A DNA stretch of 64,000 nt from Kitasatospora xanthocidica (lineage in GTDB: Bacteria > Actinomycetota > Actinomycetes > Streptomycetales > Streptomycetaceae), in NCBI RefSeq assembly GCF_014656195.1, contig NZ_BNBY01000003.1, positions 124,001-188,000 on the forward strand, read 5' to 3'. Shown here one piece after another: positions 33,748 to 41,446 of the stretch (position 1 is the stretch's first letter; each line of letters opens with the position of its first letter). Below the pieces are notes generated by a model that had not been told where the DNA came from, ran no database searches, and saw only the letters and a program-made list of their open reading frames with translations. The position numbers were made by a program, and so were the translations under genes.

Positions 33748-34761
33748 ATGCGGGCGAGCCGGGCCATCGCGCTGCTGCTGCTCCTCCAGGCCCGGCAGAC
33801 GATGACCGCCCCGGAGCTCGCCGCCGAGCTGGAAGTCTCCGAGCGCACCGTGCAGCGGGACGTCGCCGCACTGGTCGAGGCCGGGGTGCCGGTGTACGCC
33901 GAACGCGGCCGCGGCGGCGGCTACCGGCTCGTCGACGGCTACCGCACCCGCCTCACCGGGCTCGAACGCACCGAGGCCGAGGTCCTGCACCTGGCCGCCC
34001 TCCCGGGCCCGCTGCGCGCCATGGGTCTGGCCGGCCAGGCCCTCGCCGCCCGGCTGAAGGTCGCCGCCGTCCTGGGCGACGCCCCCGCGGCCGCCGCCCA
34101 GCGGTTCCATCTCGACGCACCGGCCTGGTTCCGCGAGGCCGAGACCCCGCCGCTGCTCCCCGAGGTGTCGCGCGCCGTGTGGGAGGACCGCGTGCTCCAG
34201 GCCCGGTATGCCGCGCGCGGCGGCACCCGGGACCGGCGGCTGGAGCCGTACGGCCTGGTCCTGAAGGCCGGGCAGTGGTACGTGGCGGCGCGCGGCCCGT
34301 CCGGCCGGATCGGCTCGTACCGCGTCGACCGCTTCGAGAGCGCCGAGGCCGGCGACGAACGGTTCGAGCGCGACCCGGGGTTCGACCTCGCCGGCCACTG
34401 GGCCGCGGCGGCACGGGAGTTCACCCGCGCGCTGCTGCGCGAGCGGGCCGTGGTGCGGCTGAGCCCGCTCGCCGTGGCGAACCTCGCCGACCTGCTGGAG
34501 CCGACCGCCGCCGCCGACGCCCTCGCCACCGCGGGCCCACCGGACGCCGACGGCTGGGTCACCGTGGCCCTGCCGGTCGAGAACTGGGAGATCGGCTACC
34601 TCGAACTCCTTCGCCTCGGCCCGGAGGCCGAGGTCCTCGACCCGCCCGCGCTCCGGGCCCGCCTGGCCGAGGCGACCCGCCGCGCCGCCGGCCTCTACAC
34701 GGCACCCGGCGACACCCCCCGCGCCGGACACCCCGACCGCGCCCTCACCGCCGACACCTGA
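33748..34761 (+). CDS. WYL-domain helix-turn-helix transcriptional regulator
   Basis: A 337-residue regulator (DeoR-like N-terminus plus WYL). The winged HTH lies at about 1-60 with TMTAPELAAELEVSERTVQRDVAALVEAGVP. The central WYL domain includes RLEPYGLVLKAGQWYVAA and the RIGSYRVDRFESAE strand that marks the ligand-binding end. A C-terminal WCX-like region follows. The ATG has GGGGGGAGGAG eight bases upstream. WYL domains bind small or nucleic-acid ligands and control varied stress and catabolic genes. The neighbouring PPOX gene is the only obvious nearby partner. Confidence 0.88.
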   Translation: MRASRAIALLLLLQARQTMTAPELAAELEVSERTVQRDVAALVEAGVPVYAERGRGGGYRLVDGYRTRLTGLERTEAEVLHLAALPGPLRAMGLAGQALAARLKVAAVLGDAPAAAAQRFHLDAPAWFREAETPPLLPEVSRAVWEDRVLQARYAARGGTRDRRLEPYGLVLKAGQWYVAARGPSGRIGSYRVDRFESAEAGDERFERDPGFDLAGHWAAAAREFTRALLRERAVVRLSPLAVANLADLLEPTAAADALATAGPPDADGWVTVALPVENWEIGYLELLRLGPEAEVLDPPALRARLAEATRRAAGLYTAPGDTPRAGHPDRALTADT

Positions 34762-35015
34762 CCCGCGCACACCGGGGCCGTCGACCCTGGGGAGCCGGAC
34801 GGGTGAATCCTGCCGGGCAAGCAGGTGTCGACCGCGATCACGCGGACGGCCCAACCCCTGCTGTTCGTGGACGACCGGAGCCCTTGCGGCACAAGGCCGA
34901 CCGGCCTCTCCCGGTATCCGGCGCCGGGGCCCCGCGGCCGTCCCGGCCGCCTCACCCGGTGTGATCGACTTCCGCTGGATTCGGGCGACCGGCCCGAAGC
35001 AGCCGAGGAGAACCG

Positions 35016-35528
35016 ATGCTCCCCACCCTTCCCGCCAAGCGCACCCTCGCCCTCGTCCTGGCCGCCACGGCCGTCGGCACGGCCGCCGCGATCAGCGTGC
35101 CCGCCATGGCGAGCGACAGTCCGCAGGAGAGCAAGACCCGCTCCACCCGGGCGGCCCAGGTACCGGACATGACGTTCGACTACACCGGCTCCGACACCCT
35201 GTCCGGGCCTCCGGCGCTCGGCGTCCCCTACGGCAACCGCGCCAAGGCCAACGACGTCGACGGGCACCAGATCGGCACCGCCTACGGCAACTGCGTCAAG
35301 GACGAGATCGGCTCGACCCAGGACCAGGTGCTCTGCAGCACCGTGCTCAAGTTCACCGACGGCGCTCAGATCGCCATCACCAGCGTGCGGCCCACCGCCC
35401 ACCCGGGCGCGGAACTCCGGGACTTCGACGCGATCGTCACCGGCGGCACCCTCAGGTACGAGGGCCTCACCGGGTCAGCGCGCTTCACCCCCCGCAGCGT
35501 CGGCGTCTACGACGTCAGCTTCAGCTGA
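35016..35528 (+). CDS. Secreted dirigent/allene-oxide-cyclase-barrel-like protein
   Basis: A 170-residue protein with a Sec-type signal peptide (about 1-33, cleavage after AMA). The remaining region MTFDYTGSDTLSGP, IGTAYGNCVKDE, CSTVLKFTDGAQIAI and IVTGGTLRYEGLTGSARFTP follows the strand order and GGTG-x-YEGA-like signature of the allene-oxide-cyclase/dirigent barrel. Two cysteines (in GNCV and VLCS) could pair. Function in actinomycetes is unknown; small barrel proteins of this type are exported. The ATG follows GAGGAG. It converges on the tethered XRE gene with a stem-loop between them. Confidence 0.6.
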   Translation: MLPTLPAKRTLALVLAATAVGTAAAISVPAMASDSPQESKTRSTRAAQVPDMTFDYTGSDTLSGPPALGVPYGNRAKANDVDGHQIGTAYGNCVKDEIGSTQDQVLCSTVLKFTDGAQIAITSVRPTAHPGAELRDFDAIVTGGTLRYEGLTGSARFTPRSVGVYDVSFS

Positions 35529-35547
35529 CCCACCCGGCTCCTCCACC

Positions 35548-35595
35548 GGCCCCGGCCACCTGACCCCGGATCACCGGGGCAGGGGCCGGGGCCGC
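35548..35595. terminator. Bidirectional terminator-like double hairpin
   Basis: Outer arms CGGCCCCGGCC (35548-35558) and GGCCGGGGCCG (35585-35595) are perfect 11-base complements. Between them CCCCGG (35565-35570) and CCGGGG (35575-35580) form an inner hairpin with loop ATCA. It sits between the stop codons of two convergent genes (35528 and 35598), where a shared terminator is expected. No T-run is present. Confidence 0.7.
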
Positions 35596-35597
35596 CG

Positions 35598-36803
35598 TCA
35601 CCCCCGGGGAGCTCTCGGCTCCCAGGCCGTCCCGCCGTTCGGGTAGACGTACAGCGGCCGGCCCTTGACCGCGCTGGTGCGGAACGGGGTGCCGTGGCCC
35701 GGGTCGGCGGTGACCGTCCCCTTCCGGGTGCCGGTGGTCCACTCCAGCTCCAGGTACCAGCTGACGTCGTGGGAGGTGGTCTCGGCGTCGACCGCGATGA
35801 CCACCGGGTCGCTCTCGCTCACCCTGAGCGGCAGGCCGGTGCTGCCGTCGGACACGACCGGAACGGGGTGGGCCGCGTCCAGGTCGACGTCGTACGCGTG
35901 GAGGCCGATCCCACCGCCGCAGCCCTCGCCCACGGCGTAGACGTTCCAGGCGAGGGGCGCCGCGACCCGGGTGACCCGGACGTTGATGCCCGTCAGCAGC
36001 ACGGGCTCCCGACCGGTGCCCTGCACGGTGAGCTTGACCGACTGGTAGTGGCCGGGCACCGCGCCGACCTGGGAGACCCAGCCCGCCACGTCCGGTACGG
36101 CGGGCGGCCAGGGGACCTCGGACGGCGGGCGGTCGACCAGGTACTGGTCGCACTGACTGCCCCAGCCGGAGGGGTGGACGGAGACGGTGACCGGGGCGCT
36201 GATGCTCGGGTCCGCCCCGGCGGCCGTCCCGGACGGGCTCGCCCCGGCAGCGGCTGCGGACAGCGACGGGGACGGGGACCGGGATGCGGACAGGGACGGC
36301 GACGGGGCTCCGGCGGACGGCCGGACATCGGCGGCGCGGGCGGAGTCGGCGCCGGCCTGGTCGGTCTTCAGACCGATGACGACGATCCCGACGGCGGCCA
36401 GCACCGCGATGGCCGTCGCCGCGGCGAGGGCGCCCCAACGGCGGGCGCGCCGCCTCGGCGCCACCCCGGGGGCACGGTCCGGTGCGGGCGTCGCCGCCGC
36501 GGGCTCGGGCGTTTCGGGGGCGGCGGCCGGCTTGCTCCCCCGTACCGCGCGGGCGACGACCCACAGCCGGTACAGCTCGACGCGTTCCTCCGGCGTCGCC
36601 TCGCACAGCTGTGAGAGCCGCTCCAGCGGAGCGAACTCCGTCGGCATCACATCGCCGTTGCAGTAGCGGTGCAGGGCCGAGGTGCTCAGGTGCAACCGCT
36701 TCGCCAGCGCACCGTAACTGAGTCCCGACCGGCTCTTCAGCTCCCGCAGCAGCTGCGCGACCTCCTCCGTCTCCCTCAACGTCTCCCCGATTCCCTTCGG
36801 CAC
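35598..36803 (-). CDS. Membrane-tethered XRE-type regulator with extracytoplasmic domain
   Basis: A 401-residue protein. The N-terminal XRE helix-turn-helix spans about 17-70 (LSYGALAKRLHLSTSALHRY). A linker rich in A and P follows, a single transmembrane helix lies at about 124-145, then a Ser/Pro/Ala-rich stalk (about 150-190). The C-terminal half is probably a beta-sandwich outside the membrane, with two cysteines (SQCDQ, GEGCGG). GTG start with GTGGAAG upstream. The layout predicts a one-component sensor that binds DNA at the membrane. It is divergent from an L,D-transpeptidase gene; three CGTCCCAGC copies lie in the shared promoter region. Confidence 0.75.
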   Translation of the reverse strand: MPKGIGETLRETEEVAQLLRELKSRSGLSYGALAKRLHLSTSALHRYCNGDVMPTEFAPLERLSQLCEATPEERVELYRLWVVARAVRGSKPAAAPETPEPAAATPAPDRAPGVAPRRRARRWGALAAATAIAVLAAVGIVVIGLKTDQAGADSARAADVRPSAGAPSPSLSASRSPSPSLSAAAAGASPSGTAAGADPSISAPVTVSVHPSGWGSQCDQYLVDRPPSEVPWPPAVPDVAGWVSQVGAVPGHYQSVKLTVQGTGREPVLLTGINVRVTRVAAPLAWNVYAVGEGCGGGIGLHAYDVDLDAAHPVPVVSDGSTGLPLRVSESDPVVIAVDAETTSHDVSWYLELEWTTGTRKGTVTADPGHGTPFRTSAVKGRPLYVYPNGGTAWEPRAPRG

Positions 36804-36930
36804 TGTTCTTCCACCCGCACGTGGCCCCCGTCGTGACCGCGCCCCGTCCCGTAGCGGCCGGACGACCACGGAACGGCCCCGGCAGACAGCACGCGGGACG
36901 CCGTCCCATGGTTCCCCCGTCCCGCGAAAG

Positions 36931-37019
36931 CGTCCCAGCGATCTTTCGTCTCCGCAGCTCAGCGTAGGTGGGGGCGTCCCAGCATCCCTGATCGGGGGTC
37001 CACCGTTGCGGCTGGGACG
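36931..37019. promoter_or_regulatory. Three copies of CGTCCCAGC between divergent genes
   Basis: CGTCCCAGC occurs at 36931-36939 and 36975-36983, and inverted as GCTGGGACG at 37011-37019. All three fall in the 259-base divergent region between the tethered XRE regulator and the L,D-transpeptidase. The first two share GCGTCCCAGC. Looser matches (CGTCCCATGG near 36902) lie further left. Placement and repetition suggest an operator for the adjacent regulator, but GC-rich sequence raises the chance of coincidence. Confidence 0.45.
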
Positions 37020-37062
37020 AGCCGCCGGAGAACCTGCCGTCGAACACCGAGAAGGAGCAACT

Positions 37063-38337
37063 GTGAGCACTGTTCAGGCGGCCCGCGCCGCGATACGCAC
37101 CGACCGTTTCAACCGTGGCGCGGTGGCCCTGACGATGGGTGGGGTCCTGCTGATGACCGCCGCCTGCGGCGACGGCCAGGACAAGGGCGGCGACGCGGCC
37201 GCGACGGCGGGCGCCACCGCCTCCTCCTCCGCCGCCCCCGGCGGCACCGGCGGGACCGGCGGCACCGAGGCGGCCACGACGCCGAAGACCTCGGTCGCGG
37301 TGCTGAACGTCGAGCCGAAGGACGGGGCGCAGGGCGTCGCGCCGAACGCGCTCCAGGTGTCCGTCACCAAGGGCAAGCTCACCACGGTCGAGGTGACCGA
37401 CAAGAACGGCAAGCCCGTCCAGGGGGCGATCTCCCCGGACGGCTCCGGCTGGAAGCCCGCCGCCGGGCTCGCCCCGGGCACCGCGTACACGGTGAACGCC
37501 CAGGCGACGGACGCCGACGGCCTGGTGGCCGCGGCCACCTCCGCCTTCACCACCGTCGCGTCCGGCAAGCAGGTCTCCACCAACGACAACATCGCCGACG
37601 GCCAGACCTACGGCGTGGGCATGATCGTCAAGGTGGACTTCAGCTCGAAGATCGTGAACAAGGAGGCCGTCGCCAAGGCGATCACCTTCGAGGCGGACAA
37701 CGGCACCGAGGTGAAGGGCCACTGGTTCGGCGACAACCGGCTGGACTTCCGGCCGGCCGAGCCCTGGAAGCCGGGCACCAAGGTGACCATCCACTACCGG
37801 CTGAAGGGCGTCGAGGTCGCCCCGGGCGTCTGGGGCGACGTCGACAAGGACGAGCCGTTCACCATCGGCCGCTCCCAGGTCTCCACCGCGGACGCCGCCA
37901 CGCACCAGCTCACGATCGTGCGCGACGGCAAGTCCACCACCGTGCCCGCCACCCTCGGCGACGCGCAGCACGCCTCGTGGGGCGGCACGATGGTGATCAT
38001 GTCCAAGGAGAAGGTCACCCACATGAACTCCCAGACCGTCGGCATGGGCAGCGAGTACGACATCCCCGCCGCCCCCCACGCGATGCGGCTGACCACGTCC
38101 GGCACCTACCTCCACGGCAACTTCTGGTACAAGGGCGACCCGTTCGGCAAGGAGAACACCAGCCACGGCTGCGTAGCGCTCAAGGACGTGGAGGGCGGCA
38201 GCGACACCTCCGTCGCGGGGTCCTTCTACAACAGCTCGCTGATCGGCGACATCGTCACGATCGTGAACTCGAAGGAGAAGACCGTCGCCCCCGACAACGG
38301 CCTCGGCGGCTGGAACCTCCCCTGGGCGAAGTGGTAG
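37063..38337 (+). CDS. L,D-transpeptidase lipoprotein with Ig-like domains (LdtMt2-like)
   Basis: A 424-residue exported enzyme. The lipoprotein signal ends at LLMTAAC (Cys35). A Gly/Thr/Ala linker and two Ig-like domains span about 80-260, then a YkuD catalytic domain. Active-site residues are H351 in LHGNFWY and SHGC with H368 and C370. The family makes 3-3 cross-links in peptidoglycan, a carbapenem-sensitive and beta-lactam-tolerant reaction common in actinobacteria. GTG start with GAAGGAG five bases before it. It is divergent from a membrane-tethered regulator gene and ends at a strong hairpin. Confidence 0.9.
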   Translation: MSTVQAARAAIRTDRFNRGAVALTMGGVLLMTAACGDGQDKGGDAAATAGATASSSAAPGGTGGTGGTEAATTPKTSVAVLNVEPKDGAQGVAPNALQVSVTKGKLTTVEVTDKNGKPVQGAISPDGSGWKPAAGLAPGTAYTVNAQATDADGLVAAATSAFTTVASGKQVSTNDNIADGQTYGVGMIVKVDFSSKIVNKEAVAKAITFEADNGTEVKGHWFGDNRLDFRPAEPWKPGTKVTIHYRLKGVEVAPGVWGDVDKDEPFTIGRSQVSTADAATHQLTIVRDGKSTTVPATLGDAQHASWGGTMVIMSKEKVTHMNSQTVGMGSEYDIPAAPHAMRLTTSGTYLHGNFWYKGDPFGKENTSHGCVALKDVEGGSDTSVAGSFYNSSLIGDIVTIVNSKEKTVAPDNGLGGWNLPWAKW

Positions 38338-38373
38338 CACCCGCCCCGCAGCCCCTCCGCACCCCACAGCCCA

Positions 38374-38403
38374 CCGGCCGCCCCGATCCCCCGGGGCGGC
38401 CGG
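38374..38403 (+). terminator. Strong stem-loop terminator
   Basis: CCGGCCGCCCCG (38374-38385) and CGGGGCGGCCGG (38392-38403) are perfect 12-base complements around a 6-base loop (ATCCCC), starting 36 bases after the L,D-transpeptidase stop. A T-run is absent, as in many actinomycete terminators. Confidence 0.8.
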
Positions 38404-38407
38404 TCCC

Positions 38408-38539
38408 GTGGCGAGGCGGAGCGGGGAGGCGACCGGCCCCGGCGTGCGCCGGACCGACTGGCGGGACCTCGAACTCGTCGACCACTGGCGCCGCTACCCG
38501 GAACGCCCCGAGGCCTACCTGCGCCACATCGCCGGCTGA
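38408..38539 (+). pseudogene. Short coding-like remnant, 43 codons
   Basis: From a GTG directly after the terminator, 43 codons run to TGA with G or C at nearly every third position. They read TDWRDLELVDHWRRYPERP near the C-terminal part. The strong codon bias and protein-like composition suggest a piece of a former gene, perhaps its C-terminus, or a very small protein. No Shine-Dalgarno precedes the GTG and no family is recognised. It lies between the L,D-transpeptidase gene and the DUF885 gene. Confidence 0.3.
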
Positions 38540-38671
38540 TCCCCGAGTCCCCTGGTGCCCTCCGGCGGAACCGTCCTCCTGCGCGGAAGTCGCCGAACCA
38601 CGCGACGTACCGGGCCGCCCCGGCACAGGATGGGTACCGCCCCGGCCGGGGCCGGAACGGAGAACGACCGA

Positions 38672-40366
38672 ATGGACGACGCCTTGATGACTGCCCGACG
38701 GATCGCCGACGACCACGTGGCCCGGGTCGCCGCCCACGATCCCGTCACCTCCGCGCTCCTGGGCCTGGCCCCGGGCGACGACCGGATGCCCGACCTCTCC
38801 CCCGACGGGATCGAGCAGGAGGCCGGGCTCGCCCGCGAGACGCTGGTGCGGCTCGACGCCCTGCCCGGGGCCGGGCCCGACGCGGATCCTGCGGAGCTCG
38901 CGTGCGCCCGGCTGCTGCGGGAGCGGCTGGCGGCCGAGCTGCGGGTGCACGAGGCCGGTGAGCACTTCCGGGCCGTACGGAACCTGCACGCGCCGGTGCA
39001 CCAGCTCCGGAACCTCTTCACGATGATGCCCACCGGCACCGACGAGGACTGGGCCCCGGTGCTCGTCCGGCTGCGGGACCTGCCCGCCGCGCTGGACGGC
39101 TACCGGGCCACGCTGGCCGCCGGCGTCGGCCGCGGACTGCTCGCCGCGCCCCGGCAGGCCGACGTGCTCGCCGCGCAGCTGACCGCGTGGACCGGGGAGC
39201 CGGCCGGCGGCCCCGGCTGGTTCGCCGAGTTCGTCGCCCCCGCGCCGCAGCGGCTGCGTGCCGAGCTGGACGCGGCCGCCGGCGGGGCGACCGCCGCCGT
39301 GGCCGCGTTCCGGGACTGGCTCCGCGAGGACTACCGCTCCGCCGCGCAGGGCACGCCGGACGCCGTCGGCCGCGAGCGCTACCAGGCCCTGGCCCGGCTG
39401 TACACCGGCGCCGACCTGGACCTCGACCAGACCTCGGACTGGGCCTGGGAGGAGTTCCACCGGGTCTGGGCGCAGCTGCGCGCCGAGGCCGACCGGGTGC
39501 TGCCCGGCGCCACCGTCCAGCAGGCCCGGGCCCACCTGGACCGGCACGGGCACACCGTGCAGGGCGCCGAGCGGATGTGCGCCTGGCTGCAGGAGCTCAC
39601 CGAGGCCGCGATCGACGGCCTCGACGGGCACCACTTCGACATCACCGGACCGCTGCGGCGGGTCGAGACCCGGGTCGCGCCGGCCGGCAGCGCGGCCGCA
39701 CCCCACTACCGCGGCCCGAGCCTCGACTTCAGCCGCCCGGGCTGCACCTACCTGCCCGTGGCCAACGGCGACGCCCAGGAGCGGTTCCGCTCCTGGCGCC
39801 TGGTCAGCACCTGGTACCACGAGGGCGTGCCCGGCCACCACCTGCAGCTCGCCTCCTGGACGGCGGCGGCGGAGGAGCTGTCCCGCTACCAGGTCACCCT
39901 CGGCAAGATCAGCGCCAACGTGGAGGGCTGGGCCCTGTACGCGGAGCGCCTGATGGACGAGCTCGGCTTCCTCTCCGACCCCGGCCGCCGGCTCGGCTAC
40001 CTCGGCAAGCAGATGATGCGCACCGTCCGCGTGATCATCGACATCGGCATGCACCTGGAGAGCGTCATCCCGGCCGGCTCCCCGTTCCACCCGGGCGAGC
40101 GCTGGACCCCTGAGCTGGCCACCGCCTTCATGGCCGAGTACGCGGGGATTCCGCCCGCGCTGCTGGAGAGCGAGATCCTCCGCTACCTCGGCCGCCCCGG
40201 CCAGGCCATCGGCTACAAGCTCGGCGAACGCGCCTGGCTGGCGGGCCGCGAGGCCGCCCGCCGCCGCCAGGGCGCCGACTTCGACCTCAAGCGCTGGCAC
40301 ATGAAGGCCCTGCGGCAGGGCTCCCTGGGCCTGGACGACCTGGAGGCGGCCCTGGCGGTCCTGTGA
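38672..40366 (+). CDS. DUF885 metallopeptidase-like protein
   Basis: A 564-residue, mostly helical protein with WYHEGVPGHHLQLAS at about 381-395. This is an H-E-x-x-x-H type zinc site (H383, E384) with a further His, diagnostic of the DUF885 family distantly related to M32-type carboxypeptidases. The ATG follows GGAACGGAG; a second ATG five codons in is possible. No signal peptide is visible, so it is cytosolic. Substrate unknown. It stands alone, converging on the alpha/beta hydrolase gene. Confidence 0.85.
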   Translation: MDDALMTARRIADDHVARVAAHDPVTSALLGLAPGDDRMPDLSPDGIEQEAGLARETLVRLDALPGAGPDADPAELACARLLRERLAAELRVHEAGEHFRAVRNLHAPVHQLRNLFTMMPTGTDEDWAPVLVRLRDLPAALDGYRATLAAGVGRGLLAAPRQADVLAAQLTAWTGEPAGGPGWFAEFVAPAPQRLRAELDAAAGGATAAVAAFRDWLREDYRSAAQGTPDAVGRERYQALARLYTGADLDLDQTSDWAWEEFHRVWAQLRAEADRVLPGATVQQARAHLDRHGHTVQGAERMCAWLQELTEAAIDGLDGHHFDITGPLRRVETRVAPAGSAAAPHYRGPSLDFSRPGCTYLPVANGDAQERFRSWRLVSTWYHEGVPGHHLQLASWTAAAEELSRYQVTLGKISANVEGWALYAERLMDELGFLSDPGRRLGYLGKQMMRTVRVIIDIGMHLESVIPAGSPFHPGERWTPELATAFMAEYAGIPPALLESEILRYLGRPGQAIGYKLGERAWLAGREAARRRQGADFDLKRWHMKALRQGSLGLDDLEAALAVL

Positions 40367-40445
40367 CGCGGCAGAGTGACCTCGGCAGAGTGACGGGGCA
40401 GAGTGACGCGGCGGGCACCGCACGCGGACGGGCCCCGGCGCCTCC

Positions 40446-41336
40446 TCAGCGGGCCAGCAGGTCCCTGATCGCCGCCACGATCTCCTCCGGCGCCTCCTCC
40501 GCCATGAAGTGCCCCGCCCGGGTCAGCCGGTGGTCGAGGTCCGGTGCCCAGGCCTTCCACAGCCCCACGGCGTCGAAGCCCAGCTGCGCACCCCAGTCCT
40601 GCTGGACGACGGTCACGGGCATGGCCAGCTGCGATCCGGCGTCGAGGTCCGCCTGGTCGTGCCGCACGTCGATGCCCGCCGAGGCCCGGAAGTCCGCGAC
40701 GATCGACGTGACCGCCGCGGCGCTCGCCCGCAGGTACTCGGCGCGCACGTCCCGCGGCAGGGCGGCCGGGTCGCCGGCCCAGGCGTCGAGGAAGGAGCCG
40801 AAGAACGCGTCCGCGCTGTTGGCGATCAGCGTCTCCGGCAGGCCCGGCGGCTGCGCCATCAGGTAGAGGTGGTAGCCGACCGCCGCCGAGGTGCCGTGCA
40901 GGACGTTCCACATGTCGAGCGTCGGCACGATGTCGAGGACGCCCAGGTGCGTGACGGTCTCGGGGTGGTCCAGTCCGGCCCGGAAGGCGACCAGCGCGCC
41001 CCGGTCGTGGCCGACGAGGGCGAAGCGGTCGTGGCCGAGCGCCGCGGCGAGGGCCACCACGTCGGCGGCCATGGTGCGCTTGGCGTACACCTCGGGGCCG
41101 GTGGCGGCCGGTTTGTCGCTGGCACCGTAGCCCCGCAGGTCGGGGCAGATCACCGTGTGCTCGGCGGCGAGCCGCCCGGCCACCTGCCGCCACATCAGGT
41201 GGGTCTGGGGGAAGCCGTGCAGCAGCACGACCGGGCTGCCGCTGCCGCCGACGGCGGCGGTCAGCCGCACACCGTCCGCGCCGGGCAGGCGCAGCAGGTC
41301 GAAGCCGGGAAGGGTGGCGGGCGGGGTGGGCGTCAC
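40446..41336 (-). CDS. Alpha/beta hydrolase (epoxide hydrolase/haloacetate dehalogenase type)
   Basis: A 296-residue alpha/beta hydrolase. The oxyanion-loop motif is LLHGFPQTHLMW, and CPDLRGYGASDKP is typical of epoxide hydrolases and dehalogenases. The nucleophile elbow GHDRGA has Asp, the terminal His lies in RAGHFMAEEAP, and a charged residue follows. An Asp nucleophile favours dehalogenase or epoxide hydrolase chemistry over ester hydrolysis. GTG start chosen downstream of a longer open frame because GAGAGGA precedes it and the earlier residues are not conserved-looking. It is divergent from the SARP regulator gene, with heptamer repeats in between. Confidence 0.85.
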   Translation of the reverse strand: MTPTPPATLPGFDLLRLPGADGVRLTAAVGGSGSPVVLLHGFPQTHLMWRQVAGRLAAEHTVICPDLRGYGASDKPAATGPEVYAKRTMAADVVALAAALGHDRFALVGHDRGALVAFRAGLDHPETVTHLGVLDIVPTLDMWNVLHGTSAAVGYHLYLMAQPPGLPETLIANSADAFFGSFLDAWAGDPAALPRDVRAEYLRASAAAVTSIVADFRASAGIDVRHDQADLDAGSQLAMPVTVVQQDWGAQLGFDAVGLWKAWAPDLDHRLTRAGHFMAEEAPEEIVAAIRDLLAR

Positions 41337-41386
41337 GGGGATCGTCCTCTCGGATCGGGAACGGACGTGACCAGCGTGCGCGACGG

Positions 41387-41404
41387 CGATCAGCAACCGA
41401 TCAG
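41387..41404. promoter_or_regulatory. SARP-type heptamer direct repeat
   Basis: CGATCAG at 41387-41393 is repeated at 41398-41404 after a 4-base spacer, giving the 11-base period (one helical turn) that SARP regulators recognise. It sits in the 110-base region between the divergent hydrolase and SARP genes, 51 bases before the hydrolase start and 43 before the SARP start. TACGGT follows the second copy and could serve as a rightward -10 box, though spacing is short. This supports control of the pair by the adjacent SARP protein. Confidence 0.6.
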
Positions 41405-41446
41405 TACGGTGCGGCCGCGGCCGGCCCGGGCACGGAGGATGGGGGC

